From assembly GCA_016288825.1 (NCBI GenBank), contig JAEELH010000190.1, positions 1 to 36,093 on the forward strand: DNA of 36,093 nt, written 5' to 3'. Shown piece by piece: positions 1 through 7,942 of the stretch. The notes below the pieces were generated by a model. That model did no database searches. It had not been told where the DNA came from and saw only the letters and a program-made list of their open reading frames with translations. Position numbers and translations under genes: made by a program. The stretch is from Lachnospiraceae bacterium. GTDB lineage: Bacteria; Bacillota; Clostridia; Lachnospirales; Lachnospiraceae. Numbering within the stretch: the first letter of the stretch is position 1; every line of letters begins with the position of its first letter.

Positions 1-69
1 CGAATAACATTGATAAGATAGTTGGCTTCATTGGTTGATACTTGATCTAAAATGTAAGGAGAGACGGTA

Positions 70-465
70 ATGACAGTACAATTGATCCTGGCGATAGTTT
101 TTATCACGCTGGCACTTGTCTTTTATACAATCGGCGTTTGGTGGGAGCGTAGGAACGGATCCTTGAGAATAGTACATTTTGTTTTCTTTTGCATGGGTCT
201 TGCGTGTGATATTACTGGTACGACGATCATGTCGGTTATGGCAAAAACTGGGAATATAAATGCAGATGGTGGAATGGTAAGTATTCATGGGATCACAGGA
301 GCGATAGCAATAGTGTTGATGTTGCTACATGCTTTATGGGCTTTAATCGTGCTTGTAAGAAAAAGGGACTCTGAAAAACATAACTTTCACAGGTTTAGCA
401 TGTTTGTTTGGGTTATATGGCTTGTACCATATCTTATTGGAATGATAATGGGGATGAAAGGATAG
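70..465 (+). CDS. TIGR03987-like small integral membrane protein
   Basis: The 131-residue product has four hydrophobic segments (about residues 4-22, 36-55, 74-94 and 109-127) with short polar connections, so it should sit in the cytoplasmic membrane. The opening FITLALVFYTIGVWWERR followed by a DITGTT stretch matches my memory of the TIGR03987 family of Firmicute membrane proteins, whose biochemical role I do not know. The start is supported by AAGGAGAG about eight bases upstream of the ATG. It is followed at 97 bases by another membrane protein gene on the same strand, and the two may be cotranscribed down to the terminator at 1132. The first 69 bases of the window show no convincing promoter. 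Confidence 0.75.
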   Translation: MTVQLILAIVFITLALVFYTIGVWWERRNGSLRIVHFVFFCMGLACDITGTTIMSVMAKTGNINADGGMVSIHGITGAIAIVLMLLHALWALIVLVRKRDSEKHNFHRFSMFVWVIWLVPYLIGMIMGMKG

Positions 466-482
466 ATGTGATTCAAAAAGAG

Positions 483-537
483 ATTTCCATACCTGGGATA
501 TTGAAAAGGGAGAGCCTATGCTTTGCATGATGGAAAT
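483..537 (+). repeat. inverted repeat between the two membrane protein genes
   Basis: ATTTCCAT at 483-490 is perfectly complementary to ATGGAAAT at 530-537, and the enclosed segment contains ATGC-TTT-GCAT. No T-run follows, so this is not an obvious terminator. It may form a stem in a transcript spanning both genes. Its role is unknown. Confidence 0.35.
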
Positions 538-562
538 GCTATCTTAAGGGAAGGGCATTAAT

Positions 563-1120
563 ATGTTAAAACGAGTCATTATCGGACAGGTGCTTCTTAT
601 CATCTGCTGTATCATATACATCCTCTGGTGGTACCGGGGATTTAGGCCGGGATCGACGGTGAGCCGTGTGGGAGGGATCAATGGCATACTTCTATTCCTT
701 ACGATGGCGGTTGGAGTTGCCGGGCTGGCGCTGACACTTATATCGCTTCCAAGATCTGCGGAGCCAATGATAAATCCGATGTATATAATCATCGCCGGGA
801 TCGTAGGGTATGTGGTGTTCCTAATTATAACAAAGATGTGCTTTCAGAGGGCAGTGACTACAGAACTGTTTCTTATCACCGGATGGACGATGCTGGAGGT
901 GGCGGTTGTCAACAGGTTAAACGCAGCGGGAGCCCTTACTATGAATGAGATGATCATTATGCTTGCGGTGATCATGGTAGCATTCATTATCAGCATGATC
1001 CTGTATGTAGCATATTACAGGATGGATGAAATGAAAGCCTTTTATGCCGCAATGGTTCCGCTTGTTACGGAAGGGGCCACGATGGCAGTGCTAGTGGGAA
1101 TGATGATAAAAAAGACATAG
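563..1120 (+). CDS. polytopic membrane protein of unknown function
   Basis: The product has 185 residues and about six hydrophobic segments (roughly 5-24, 37-62, 73-93, 96-116, 128-152 and 158-181) and almost no soluble part. I do not recognise the family. A purine-rich AAGGGAAGG lies about ten bases upstream of the ATG. The gene follows another small membrane protein in the same direction and ends ten bases before a strong hairpin terminator, so it is probably the last gene of its transcript. Nothing in the sequence (no nucleotide-binding, metal-binding or catalytic motif) points to a substrate. Confidence 0.75.
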   Translation: MLKRVIIGQVLLIICCIIYILWWYRGFRPGSTVSRVGGINGILLFLTMAVGVAGLALTLISLPRSAEPMINPMYIIIAGIVGYVVFLIITKMCFQRAVTTELFLITGWTMLEVAVVNRLNAAGALTMNEMIIMLAVIMVAFIISMILYVAYYRMDEMKAFYAAMVPLVTEGATMAVLVGMMIKKT

Positions 1121-1124
1121 TCTG

Positions 1125-1164
1125 AAAAAACGGCATCTCCGGTAGTTCGGGGATGCCCTTTTTT
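1125..1164 (+). terminator. bidirectional intrinsic terminator between convergent genes
   Basis: GGCATCTCC (1132-1140) pairs with GGGGATGCC (1149-1157) across an eight-base loop and is followed by a T-run on the plus strand. An A-run (1125-1130) precedes the stem, so on the minus strand the same hairpin is also followed by U residues. It can therefore serve both the membrane protein gene on the left and the serine acetyltransferase gene on the right. Confidence 0.85.
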
Positions 1165-1177
1165 GATGATCAAAGTT

Positions 1178-2140
1178 TTATATTACGTAGAACCAAGCCT
1201 CGTCCTGTTCGAAATCGCCTGTATCAATGAGCTGGCCGTCCTTGCCTTTCATCACAAGCTCCTGATTCTTGATGGTGACTCTGGTCCCCTCGGGAACGGA
1301 AGCAGTGATAAATGCATTGGAGCCGATAACGGAGTTTTTGCCGATAACGGTCTTGCCGCCGAGGATGGATGCTCCGGAGTAGATAGTGACATTGTCTTCG
1401 ATGGTAGGGTGGCGCTTGACTCCGTGAAGGGCCTGACCTGCAGCGGTAGAAAGAGCGCCCAGGGTTACGCCCTGATATACCTTGACATGATCACCGATCT
1501 GGGTGGTAGAACCTATAACCACGCCGGTTCCGTGATCGATGAAAAAGTACCTGCCGATAGTAGCTCCGGGGTGGATATCGATTCCCGTAGCAGAATGCGC
1601 ATACTCTGTCATCATCCTGGGGATGAGGGGCACATTGAGAAGGAAAAGCTCATGTGCCAATCTATTGATGGTGGTAGCCAGCAGACCGGGATAGGAGAGT
1701 ATGATATCGTCCTTGTTGTAGGCTGCCGGGTCTCCATTGTAACTTGCGGTCAGATCCGTGTCCACAAGATCCCTGACATGGGGGATCTTATTGCAGAAGG
1801 TAAGTGCAAGGCAGTATGCCTGCTCCTCCATCTTGACGGGATCTGTATTTTCCGGTGCATCATACTTGAGCACGATGCCTATCTGCTTTGAGAGGTTGTA
1901 AAGCACATCCTCTATAAGTACTGTAAGATTACCCTGAAGGGAATAACTTTTATAAACCTGATCTCTGTAGTAGCCGGGAAAGACTATCCGAAGAAGCTTC
2001 TGGATGATGGTACGGATAGCCTCCTTATCAGGCTGGTTAAAGGGTGTCAGTGTATCGATGTCACGTCCGGATTCGTAGTCGGTCAAAATCGTATTGACCA
2101 GATGGCCGACTTCCTTGGTGCCGCTTTCTCTGCAAGTCAT
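1178..2140 (-). CDS. epsC: serine O-acetyltransferase (EpsC/CysE type)
   Basis: This enzyme transfers acetyl from acetyl-CoA to L-serine, giving O-acetylserine for cysteine synthesis in the cytoplasm. The C-terminal half (about residues 185-285) is a left-handed beta-helix of hexapeptide repeats, with IHPGATIG, IDHGTGVVIG and GASILGGKTVIG. By comparison with E. coli CysE, Asp202-His203 in IDHGTG and His244 in KRHPTI should be the catalytic residues. The insertion between them (LSTAAGQALHGV) and the 320-residue length fit the EpsC branch better than classical CysE. The start is supported by AGGAG ten bases upstream. It lies 12 bases downstream of the secreted protein gene and is probably cotranscribed with it; the two have no obvious shared function. 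Confidence 0.93.
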   Translation of the reverse strand: MTCRESGTKEVGHLVNTILTDYESGRDIDTLTPFNQPDKEAIRTIIQKLLRIVFPGYYRDQVYKSYSLQGNLTVLIEDVLYNLSKQIGIVLKYDAPENTDPVKMEEQAYCLALTFCNKIPHVRDLVDTDLTASYNGDPAAYNKDDIILSYPGLLATTINRLAHELFLLNVPLIPRMMTEYAHSATGIDIHPGATIGRYFFIDHGTGVVIGSTTQIGDHVKVYQGVTLGALSTAAGQALHGVKRHPTIEDNVTIYSGASILGGKTVIGKNSVIGSNAFITASVPEGTRVTIKNQELVMKGKDGQLIDTGDFEQDEAWFYVI

Positions 2141-2152
2141 GATAAAAAACTC

Positions 2153-3268
2153 CTAAATAAAAACTGATTCTGTAAAATAAGGCTCAATGCCGTCTGCTGT
2201 CTGGTAAGCGGCATCCTTGACCCAGCCCTTGACGCCGGATTCGGTCTCTATGAAAAGGCTGGTCTTGCCGTCCTTGCAGTAGTATTTGGTAACATCAAGC
2301 TGTGTGCCGGCTTTGAGTTTTATCTTTTTCTTTTTGGCATTCTTTTTGATCGTCTTAAGATCGGGTGTCGTATAGACATACATGGGATGCTTCAAAGTAT
2401 GAGACCAGTCCTCCATATTGTAGTAGGGAGTACCGTCCTCAAGATACTGAACATGTATGCTGGCGGAAATATCATAGGTACCGTTGGTCTTGGCCTTGAG
2501 TGTGCCTTTTTTCTTATTGACAGTAACCATCTGAAGCTTGCCGTTTTTGTTGGCAGTATCGATGCAACCAAAATCAATGGTGCATCTCCACTGTCCCAGG
2601 CCTGTGCCGGTTCCGAAGAAAACGTCCATGCTAAGATGATTGCCGGATACTTCGGGGGCCTTAGTGCTGTATGCGGTACAGTAGTCTATGTCGTCCTCAT
2701 CAGTCATGGTGAAAAGCTCACGAAGCCAAGCGGACTTTACCAGTGCGAACTTGCCGGTAGCAGGCTTGTACTGATAGAAGCGGGGATCCGTCATATCACT
2801 GTCATCAAGCAGATTAAAGAATAAAAAGACACTGCCGTTTTCCAGCCGGATAAGGCGAAGTGAATTGGTGTCGCGGACAAAATTCTTTTTAGCTTTGGTA
2901 GAAGCAGCGTCATACTCAGCCTTGTCGGCCGTGACAGATTCCTCGTCATCAAAGTAAAAATACATGGGATTTTTGTCGGCCAGAGTCTGGGTGGCTGTCT
3001 TGCCGGTATCGGAAGCCTTGAAAGTCACCTCTATATCTGTATATTGTCCGTCTCCATCCTCGGATCCAACGGGTTTGAAACTAAAAATGTCATTTTTACC
3101 GTCGCCGGTCACGTCGATCTTGGCCGTCTTGTTGTATGAAGTGTAAGCAAAAAGCGGCTTATTGACTGTGGTATATATCTTGGCAGATGCAACGGGTGCG
3201 TTAAAATTAGCACATCCCAGTGCCAATACTCCTGTAAGGATAATTGATGTCAGTTTTTTCTTGTTCAT
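2153..3268 (-). CDS. secreted protein with FG-GAP-like and SH3-like segments, function unknown
   Basis: The 371-residue product begins with a clear Sec signal peptide (MNKKKL, hydrophobic core, cleavage probable after VASA at about residue 29), so it should be exported. Just after it, IDVTGDGKNDIFSF (about 51-64) resembles the calcium-binding loop of FG-GAP/VCBS-type repeats. The last 75 residues (MYVYTTPDLKTIKKN ... GVKGWVKDAAY) look like a bacterial SH3-like domain that often binds cell wall. No catalytic motif is seen. GGAGG precedes the start codon. The serine acetyltransferase follows 12 bases downstream. A possible TATATT -10 lies upstream, but no good -35 accompanies it. The family is not recognised beyond these segments. 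Confidence 0.75.
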   Translation of the reverse strand: MNKKKLTSIILTGVLALGCANFNAPVASAKIYTTVNKPLFAYTSYNKTAKIDVTGDGKNDIFSFKPVGSEDGDGQYTDIEVTFKASDTGKTATQTLADKNPMYFYFDDEESVTADKAEYDAASTKAKKNFVRDTNSLRLIRLENGSVFLFFNLLDDSDMTDPRFYQYKPATGKFALVKSAWLRELFTMTDEDDIDYCTAYSTKAPEVSGNHLSMDVFFGTGTGLGQWRCTIDFGCIDTANKNGKLQMVTVNKKKGTLKAKTNGTYDISASIHVQYLEDGTPYYNMEDWSHTLKHPMYVYTTPDLKTIKKNAKKKKIKLKAGTQLDVTKYYCKDGKTSLFIETESGVKGWVKDAAYQTADGIEPYFTESVFI

Positions 3269-3365
3269 AGTATACCTCCGTGTATAACCATCTAAGGAAA
3301 GGCTTTGATAAGCGTTTCTTAAGGTTTAATATACCATTTTACGTAGGGATTTACCACAGTTTTTG

Positions 3366-3394
3366 TTGGAAAAGTGCTATAAATAGGATATAAT
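3366..3394 (+). promoter_or_regulatory. sigma-A-type promoter of the 3402 operon
   Basis: TTGGAA (3366-3371), a 17-base spacer and a consensus TATAAT (3389-3394). Transcription would start at about 3401-3402, on top of the ATG of the next gene, which would give a leaderless or nearly leaderless message. Confidence 0.65.
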
Positions 3395-3401
3395 TGGGTC
3401 T

Positions 3402-4694
3402 ATGGATATAAAAATGAGCAAAGTCCTTACGGGGCCGGCACCTTCGGTTTTTAATCTGGAGAGCTGTAATCTGAGCGGATTATCACTTCGGGAAGCCAAG
3501 CGGGAGATAGATCGCAGGCTTCTTGAGGGAGAGTGCGCCTTTCCGGCGGATCTGGCTCGGGGCGATACGGTTTTCCATAGGGTTATGAGAGAGTATGCCG
3601 GTCGTAGTGCGGATATCCTCAGCGGTGGTTATTCGGAGTCTCCGGTTGCTATCTTTGGAGACGGTGAGAAGGCCCGGGAGCTTGCAGAGGGACTTCGGAA
3701 AAGACATGTCTGCTGTGATGTATATCCGATTTCGGACTTAGAACCATCTGAGGATGGACCCAGGACTCAGGGAGATGTACTCAGGATCGGCAAGTGCACA
3801 TACCGCATGGCCGTGATCATGGAGCAGGATGCGACCGCCCGCAGTTTTGAGGTATTTGATACACTTCCGCTTCCGGAGACCTTCACTCATATGGGTGAAA
3901 AGCTTCATGTGCTGGAGTTTCAAATATACAGGGTGCCGGAGGAGAGGCTTTCGGATACGGAGTCCGAGGCGCAGAGTATCGTTTCGGACCTTATTGGCAA
4001 AAAGCTTCATGAGTGTATAGTAACTCCGGATTCGGACTACCTTAGATATTATCACTATGAGCTTTCAGGGGCGTCTGTTTACTTTGTTTGTAATCAGGGC
4101 ACCAAGGAGTTTAGGGGAAGGCTGATCATCGAGCATCCTATGCGCAATGCAGCCAATTCCCATCACGAAAAAAATGTCCGTCGTCTTTCTCTTAACACCA
4201 AGGCTATGGCGCCGGGGGTGGCATATACCTTTGATTCCTGGTCGGGGATCGTTGACAGGGCGGATTACATGGACGGTTCTTTTTCCATGACACTGGAGCC
4301 GGGCAAGAGCATCTTTCTTATTTTAGACAGGACTATTTCAAGTCTTGATGAGATAGGCAGGGCGCTGCCCAAGGATTATCTGGATCTTTTCCATTGCAGG
4401 GTCGTTCGCATGGAAGAGGACTGGAGTGCTGCGGAGGATGGCGGATCCGGTGCCAGCAGAGCTGTTTTTGAAGCAGAGAATAACAAGAGATACTTCCTGG
4501 AGATTGCCGATGCAGATGGCGGAGTGGAGTGCTTTGTCAACGGCGAGAGTATGGGAGTTCAGATATTACCGGCTTTTTGGTTTGATCTTAAAAAAGGAGT
4601 TAAGCCCGGACGCAACGAGCTGCTGATCGAAGTCATGTCAGAAGGCGGTAGCGGCAAGACGAGAGGCATCCGGCTTATAGAGTTTGGCGTATGA
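3402..4694 (+). CDS. glycoside-hydrolase-like protein lacking a catalytic domain
   Basis: The 430-residue product has no signal peptide and no recognisable catalytic barrel. Two regions resemble the C-terminal, non-catalytic parts of large glycoside hydrolases such as GH106-type rhamnosidases. The first is a beta-rich segment around 210-310, with YLRYYHYELSGASVYFVCNQG and the later FSMTLEPGKSIFLILD. The second is a galactose-binding-like jelly roll at about 370-430, with VECFVNGESMGVQILPAFWFDLKKGVKPGRNELLIEV (shown in pieces: VNGESMGV, KPGRNELLIEV). It overlaps the next gene by four bases (ATGA), which argues against it being a decaying fragment. No ribosome binding site precedes the ATG at 3402 or the alternative at 3414. 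A sugar-sensing or structural role is possible but is inference. Confidence 0.6.
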   Translation: MDIKMSKVLTGPAPSVFNLESCNLSGLSLREAKREIDRRLLEGECAFPADLARGDTVFHRVMREYAGRSADILSGGYSESPVAIFGDGEKARELAEGLRKRHVCCDVYPISDLEPSEDGPRTQGDVLRIGKCTYRMAVIMEQDATARSFEVFDTLPLPETFTHMGEKLHVLEFQIYRVPEERLSDTESEAQSIVSDLIGKKLHECIVTPDSDYLRYYHYELSGASVYFVCNQGTKEFRGRLIIEHPMRNAANSHHEKNVRRLSLNTKAMAPGVAYTFDSWSGIVDRADYMDGSFSMTLEPGKSIFLILDRTISSLDEIGRALPKDYLDLFHCRVVRMEEDWSAAEDGGSGASRAVFEAENNKRYFLEIADADGGVECFVNGESMGVQILPAFWFDLKKGVKPGRNELLIEVMSEGGSGKTRGIRLIEFGV

Positions 4695-6637
4695 TAGAAG
4701 ATTATCTCAGGGCAAAAAGGATCGGAGACAGACAGGTGTCCAAGTCTCGTGGGCGTGGTGAGTATCCTTATCTCCCCGCGCTTGATGACATGGTTTCGCC
4801 TGCTGATATCGCATATGAGGAGCACGTGGGACTTTTGGAGATACCCACGGACCAGATTGTCGGGACCAAGACCTCCGGCAGGAGCAATGCTTTTTCCAGG
4901 GATTTCATGCCTGTACTGGAACCGGACAGTGAGTTTGCAACCAAGTGGTCGTCTCTTTATGATTCCCAGCTTCAGGAGGGTATCAGGGACGCTATCAAGG
5001 TCTATGAGTACCGCAGGCGCTTTTATGTCCAGGAGGGCAACAAGCGTGTCTCCATTACCAAGTATGTGGATGTATCCAGTATTTTGGGAGACGTTACCAG
5101 GGTTGTTCCCAAGTGGTCTGATGATCTTGACACCAGGATTTACTACGAGTTCCTGAAGTTCTACAGGGTCTGTCCTTTTTATGAGATCGCATTTACTCAG
5201 GAGGGTGGCTACGAGCGTCTGGCCGAGGTGATGGGTGAGAATCTTGAACAGACCTGGCACGAGGAGTCGGTAGAACTTTTGAGAAGTGCCTTCAGATCAT
5301 TTGAGAGAGTGTATTTTTCATGCCATGGTGATAAGCTTTCCATTACGGCGGGAGATGCTTTTCTGATCTATACCCAGGTATATGATGTCCCTTCCATCAT
5401 AGGTATGGACGAGGGACTCATGATCAAGCACATGGGCAAGCTTTGGACGGAATTTTTGGTTGCTGATACCGATGACAAGATCTCTTTGGTAGAGACTCCC
5501 GATGCCGGCAAAAAGGATACGGGTATCCTGGGCACGGGCTTTGGAAAAAGGACCAGAAATTATACGGCGGACAAGCCTCTTAAGATAGGCTTTATTTTCG
5601 ATAAAACACCTGATACATCAGCATGGAATTATTCTCATGAGCTGGGACGTAATCACCTGGCAGATTGTTTTGAGGGCAGAGTAAGTACGAAAGCGTACTA
5701 CTCCTGTGCTACGGATGAGGATGTCAGGCGTGCGGTTGATGATGCGGCTTCTGAGGGCTGCGAGGTTGTGTTCACGATATCACCCTCGCAGATGCCTGAG
5801 ACTCTTCGGAGTGCTCTGCATTTCCCAGATATCAGGTTTATGAACTGCTCCATCAATCTGTCACACACCAGTGTCAGGACCTACTACGGCAAGATGTTTG
5901 AGGCAAAGTATCTGATGGGCGCTCTGGCGGCAACAGCGGCGGAGAATCATCGCATCGGATATCTGGAGGGATACCCGCTTTACGGTTCCATTGCCAATAT
6001 CAATGCTTTTGCGGTAGGTGCAGCCATGGTGGACCCTAAGGCAGAGATCTATCTTTCCTGGTCAAGTCTTAAGATGGGAGAGTGGTGGCAGGAACAGATC
6101 ATCAAGGAGGGGATCAAGGTATTCTCCGGTCAGGATCTCATCGCACCGTCACAGACCTCCATGGAGCATCGTGAGTATGGCGTTTATATCCGTGAGGATG
6201 ACGGCAGTACAGTTAATCTTGCGACTCCGGTTTGGGACTGGGGACGCTACTACGAGCTTATAGTAAAGACCATTTTTGACGGAAGCTATGATCACCAGCC
6301 GGTGGATAAGACACGGGCACTCAATTACTGGTGGGGGATGGGTTCCGGAGTTATAGATGTTATAATGTCACAAAAGCTTTCCTATCAGACACGCAAGATG
6401 ATTACCGCCCTGCGTCACGGGATAGTCTGCGGTAACATACACCCCTTTGACGGTGAGTTGCGTTCAACCACAGATATCATACAGGGGCCGGATGGCGGAC
6501 GACTTTCCAATGATGCGATCATCCGTATGGATTGGCTTTGCGACAACGTTATAGGCGAGATACCCAGGATGGATGAGATCCGCGATGAGGCAAGATCCTC
6601 CATAGAGGTCAGCGGTGTTGTGGAGGACAAGAAATGA
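4691..6637 (+). CDS. cytoplasmic fusion of a ParB-like segment and a BMP-type ligand-binding domain
   Basis: The 648-residue product has no signal peptide or lipobox. Its N-terminal third holds a ParB/sulfiredoxin-like segment (about 45-140), with IPTDQIVGTKT, an arginine, and FYVQEGNKRVSITKY at 111-125. A linker of about 150 residues follows. From about residue 295 (KPLKIGFIFDKTPDTSAWNYSHELG) to about 560 it resembles BMP/PnrA periplasmic nucleoside-binding proteins, with a two-lobe layout. Known BMP proteins are exported lipoproteins, so the cytoplasmic version is more likely a sensor than a transport component. No permease or ATPase gene adjoins it. It overlaps both neighbours by four bases (ATGA), which implies translational coupling. 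I recall similar fusions in Lachnospiraceae annotated as BMP family proteins; their function is unknown to me. Confidence 0.72.
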   Translation: MIEDYLRAKRIGDRQVSKSRGRGEYPYLPALDDMVSPADIAYEEHVGLLEIPTDQIVGTKTSGRSNAFSRDFMPVLEPDSEFATKWSSLYDSQLQEGIRDAIKVYEYRRRFYVQEGNKRVSITKYVDVSSILGDVTRVVPKWSDDLDTRIYYEFLKFYRVCPFYEIAFTQEGGYERLAEVMGENLEQTWHEESVELLRSAFRSFERVYFSCHGDKLSITAGDAFLIYTQVYDVPSIIGMDEGLMIKHMGKLWTEFLVADTDDKISLVETPDAGKKDTGILGTGFGKRTRNYTADKPLKIGFIFDKTPDTSAWNYSHELGRNHLADCFEGRVSTKAYYSCATDEDVRRAVDDAASEGCEVVFTISPSQMPETLRSALHFPDIRFMNCSINLSHTSVRTYYGKMFEAKYLMGALAATAAENHRIGYLEGYPLYGSIANINAFAVGAAMVDPKAEIYLSWSSLKMGEWWQEQIIKEGIKVFSGQDLIAPSQTSMEHREYGVYIREDDGSTVNLATPVWDWGRYYELIVKTIFDGSYDHQPVDKTRALNYWWGMGSGVIDVIMSQKLSYQTRKMITALRHGIVCGNIHPFDGELRSTTDIIQGPDGGRLSNDAIIRMDWLCDNVIGEIPRMDEIRDEARSSIEVSGVVEDKK

Positions 6638-7308
6638 AGATCCTTGTTCTGGCCGATGTAGAGAACAGGGGACTATGGGATTTTTACGAAAAGTCTAAGA
6701 CAGAGGATATCGATCTGATCATATCCTGCGGAGATCTGAATCCGGACTACCTGCAGTTCCTTGTTACCATGACGTCATTGCCCCTTCTGTATGTCAGGGG
6801 CAATCATGATAAAAAATATGATCATAATCCGCCGCTTGGGTGTATACCGATAGATGATACCATATATAATTTCCGGGGGCTTCGTATTCTGGGCCTGGGC
6901 GGAAGTATGCGTTATCATGATGGTACGGATATGTATACCGAGTCCGAAATGCGACATAGGATCAGCAAGCTTCGTAAGCGCATGATGATGACAGGCGGCT
7001 TCGATCTGCTGGTGACTCATGCTCCTGCAGCGGGATACGGTGATATGGAGGATCTGCCACACAGGGGTTTTCAGTGCTTCAATACTCTGATAGAAAAGTG
7101 GCGTCCGAAATATATGGTACATGGACATGTTCATAAGGAGTACGGGCATTTTGTCCGAAGTCGGACTCACGAGACAGGGTGCAGCATTATCAATGCTTAT
7201 GACGCTTATGTTTTGGAGGTTTCGGATGATGAGCATCCGCCCTATGGCAAGACGGGCTCACCGCTTTATGATATGTATATTTCTATAACCGGGAAGGGAA
7301 GGCAATGA
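6634..7308 (+). CDS. metallophosphoesterase (calcineurin-like fold)
   Basis: The 224-residue cytoplasmic protein carries the ordered calcineurin-type motifs: Asp8 near the start, GD at 33-34, GNHD at 56-59, TH at 128-129 and GHVH at 164-167. These residues bind a dinuclear metal centre in phosphodiesterases and phosphatases. The first motif reads D-V-E (8-10), where D-x-H is usual, so one metal ligand is changed. The substrate cannot be told from sequence; nucleotides, phosphoproteins and cyclic nucleotides are all used in this superfamily. It overlaps the upstream ParB/BMP gene and the downstream small membrane protein gene by four bases each, and probably acts with them. Confidence 0.85.
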   Translation: MKILVLADVENRGLWDFYEKSKTEDIDLIISCGDLNPDYLQFLVTMTSLPLLYVRGNHDKKYDHNPPLGCIPIDDTIYNFRGLRILGLGGSMRYHDGTDMYTESEMRHRISKLRKRMMMTGGFDLLVTHAPAAGYGDMEDLPHRGFQCFNTLIEKWRPKYMVHGHVHKEYGHFVRSRTHETGCSIINAYDAYVLEVSDDEHPPYGKTGSPLYDMYISITGKGRQ

Positions 7309-7658
7309 GTTCTGACAACAAAGAGAAGCAGTATGAACTGCTCCGCAGATGGATAAGCCGGGATGAGAGGGCCGGTACTAAGGACGCAGTTCGTTATCAT
7401 AGAATGAAAAAAGAGGCTGATCGTGCCGGTGGAGGAGAGATCCTGAGACTGTATCTATGGTGGTATTTTGACAGGATGACAGGCGTAGACGGCAGCAGTT
7501 TTTTTGAAAGCGAGGCCGGAGAACGGTGCATGGCCCTTATCAGGGGAGATGTTTCCGAGGACAGATTGACGGGCTGGGTGCCCTATGTTATCGTTACGAT
7601 CCTTGTTGTTTTGACAGGTGTACTTATCTTCCTCAATATATATACCGGGAGGCTCTGA
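7305..7658 (+). CDS. small C-terminally anchored membrane protein, unknown
   Basis: This 117-residue protein has a charged N-terminal part of about 88 residues, rich in Arg, Lys and Glu, followed by one hydrophobic segment (about 91-113, WVPYVIVTILVVLTGVLIF) and a short tail. That pattern suggests a tail-anchored protein with its N-terminal part in the cytoplasm. I do not recognise the family. The start ATG overlaps the stop of the metallophosphoesterase gene (ATGA), so it is translated by coupling. It could tether the cytoplasmic operon products to the membrane, which is inference only. Confidence 0.7.
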   Translation: MSSDNKEKQYELLRRWISRDERAGTKDAVRYHRMKKEADRAGGGEILRLYLWWYFDRMTGVDGSSFFESEAGERCMALIRGDVSEDRLTGWVPYVIVTILVVLTGVLIFLNIYTGRL

Positions 7659-7663
7659 TATAT

Positions 7664-7927
7664 ATGAATTCAAGCGAAGAGATGACGATGTCCGTTTCGC
7701 CTATATGCAGGGGTGAGGACGGAAAAAAGTACGCCTATGTTTCCTTCGAGGCAAAAGGACGAAGGGCTGAGGGAGTTATCCCGGCCTGCCGCATAAAATC
7801 TGCGGATCGGTTTACTCCGGAGGAGATAGATGCACTTGAGGTTTATATGCGTGAGAATCTGCCTACATTGAAAAAGATGGCGGCGCAGATCAACGTGATG
7901 GATGCGTTCCTTAACAACAATAACTAA
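7664..7927 (+). CDS. small conserved-looking hypothetical protein, 87 residues
   Basis: The ORF track starts this frame at 7526, inside the upstream gene. The ATG at 7664 is the better start because GGGAGG lies about 11 bases before it and it follows the previous stop by five bases. The product is a soluble mixed alpha/beta protein with a beta-rich first half (SPICRGEDGKKYAYVSFEAKGRRAEGVIPACRI, in pieces) and a helical second half rich in Glu and Met. There is no signal peptide or membrane segment. I do not recognise it. Its place inside a tightly packed operon supports it being a real gene. Confidence 0.7.
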   Translation: MNSSEEMTMSVSPICRGEDGKKYAYVSFEAKGRRAEGVIPACRIKSADRFTPEEIDALEVYMRENLPTLKKMAAQINVMDAFLNNNN

Positions 7928-7942
7928 TATGAGGTGATCAAA

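Noticed and set aside
1163-1891. 242-residue plus-strand ORF
   Set aside because: It lies fully antisense to the serine acetyltransferase gene, has no ribosome binding site and shows no recognisable motif; it is a shadow frame.
4559-5260. 233-residue minus-strand ORF
   Set aside because: It is antisense to the end of the GH-like gene and the start of the ParB/BMP gene, without ribosome binding site or domain features.
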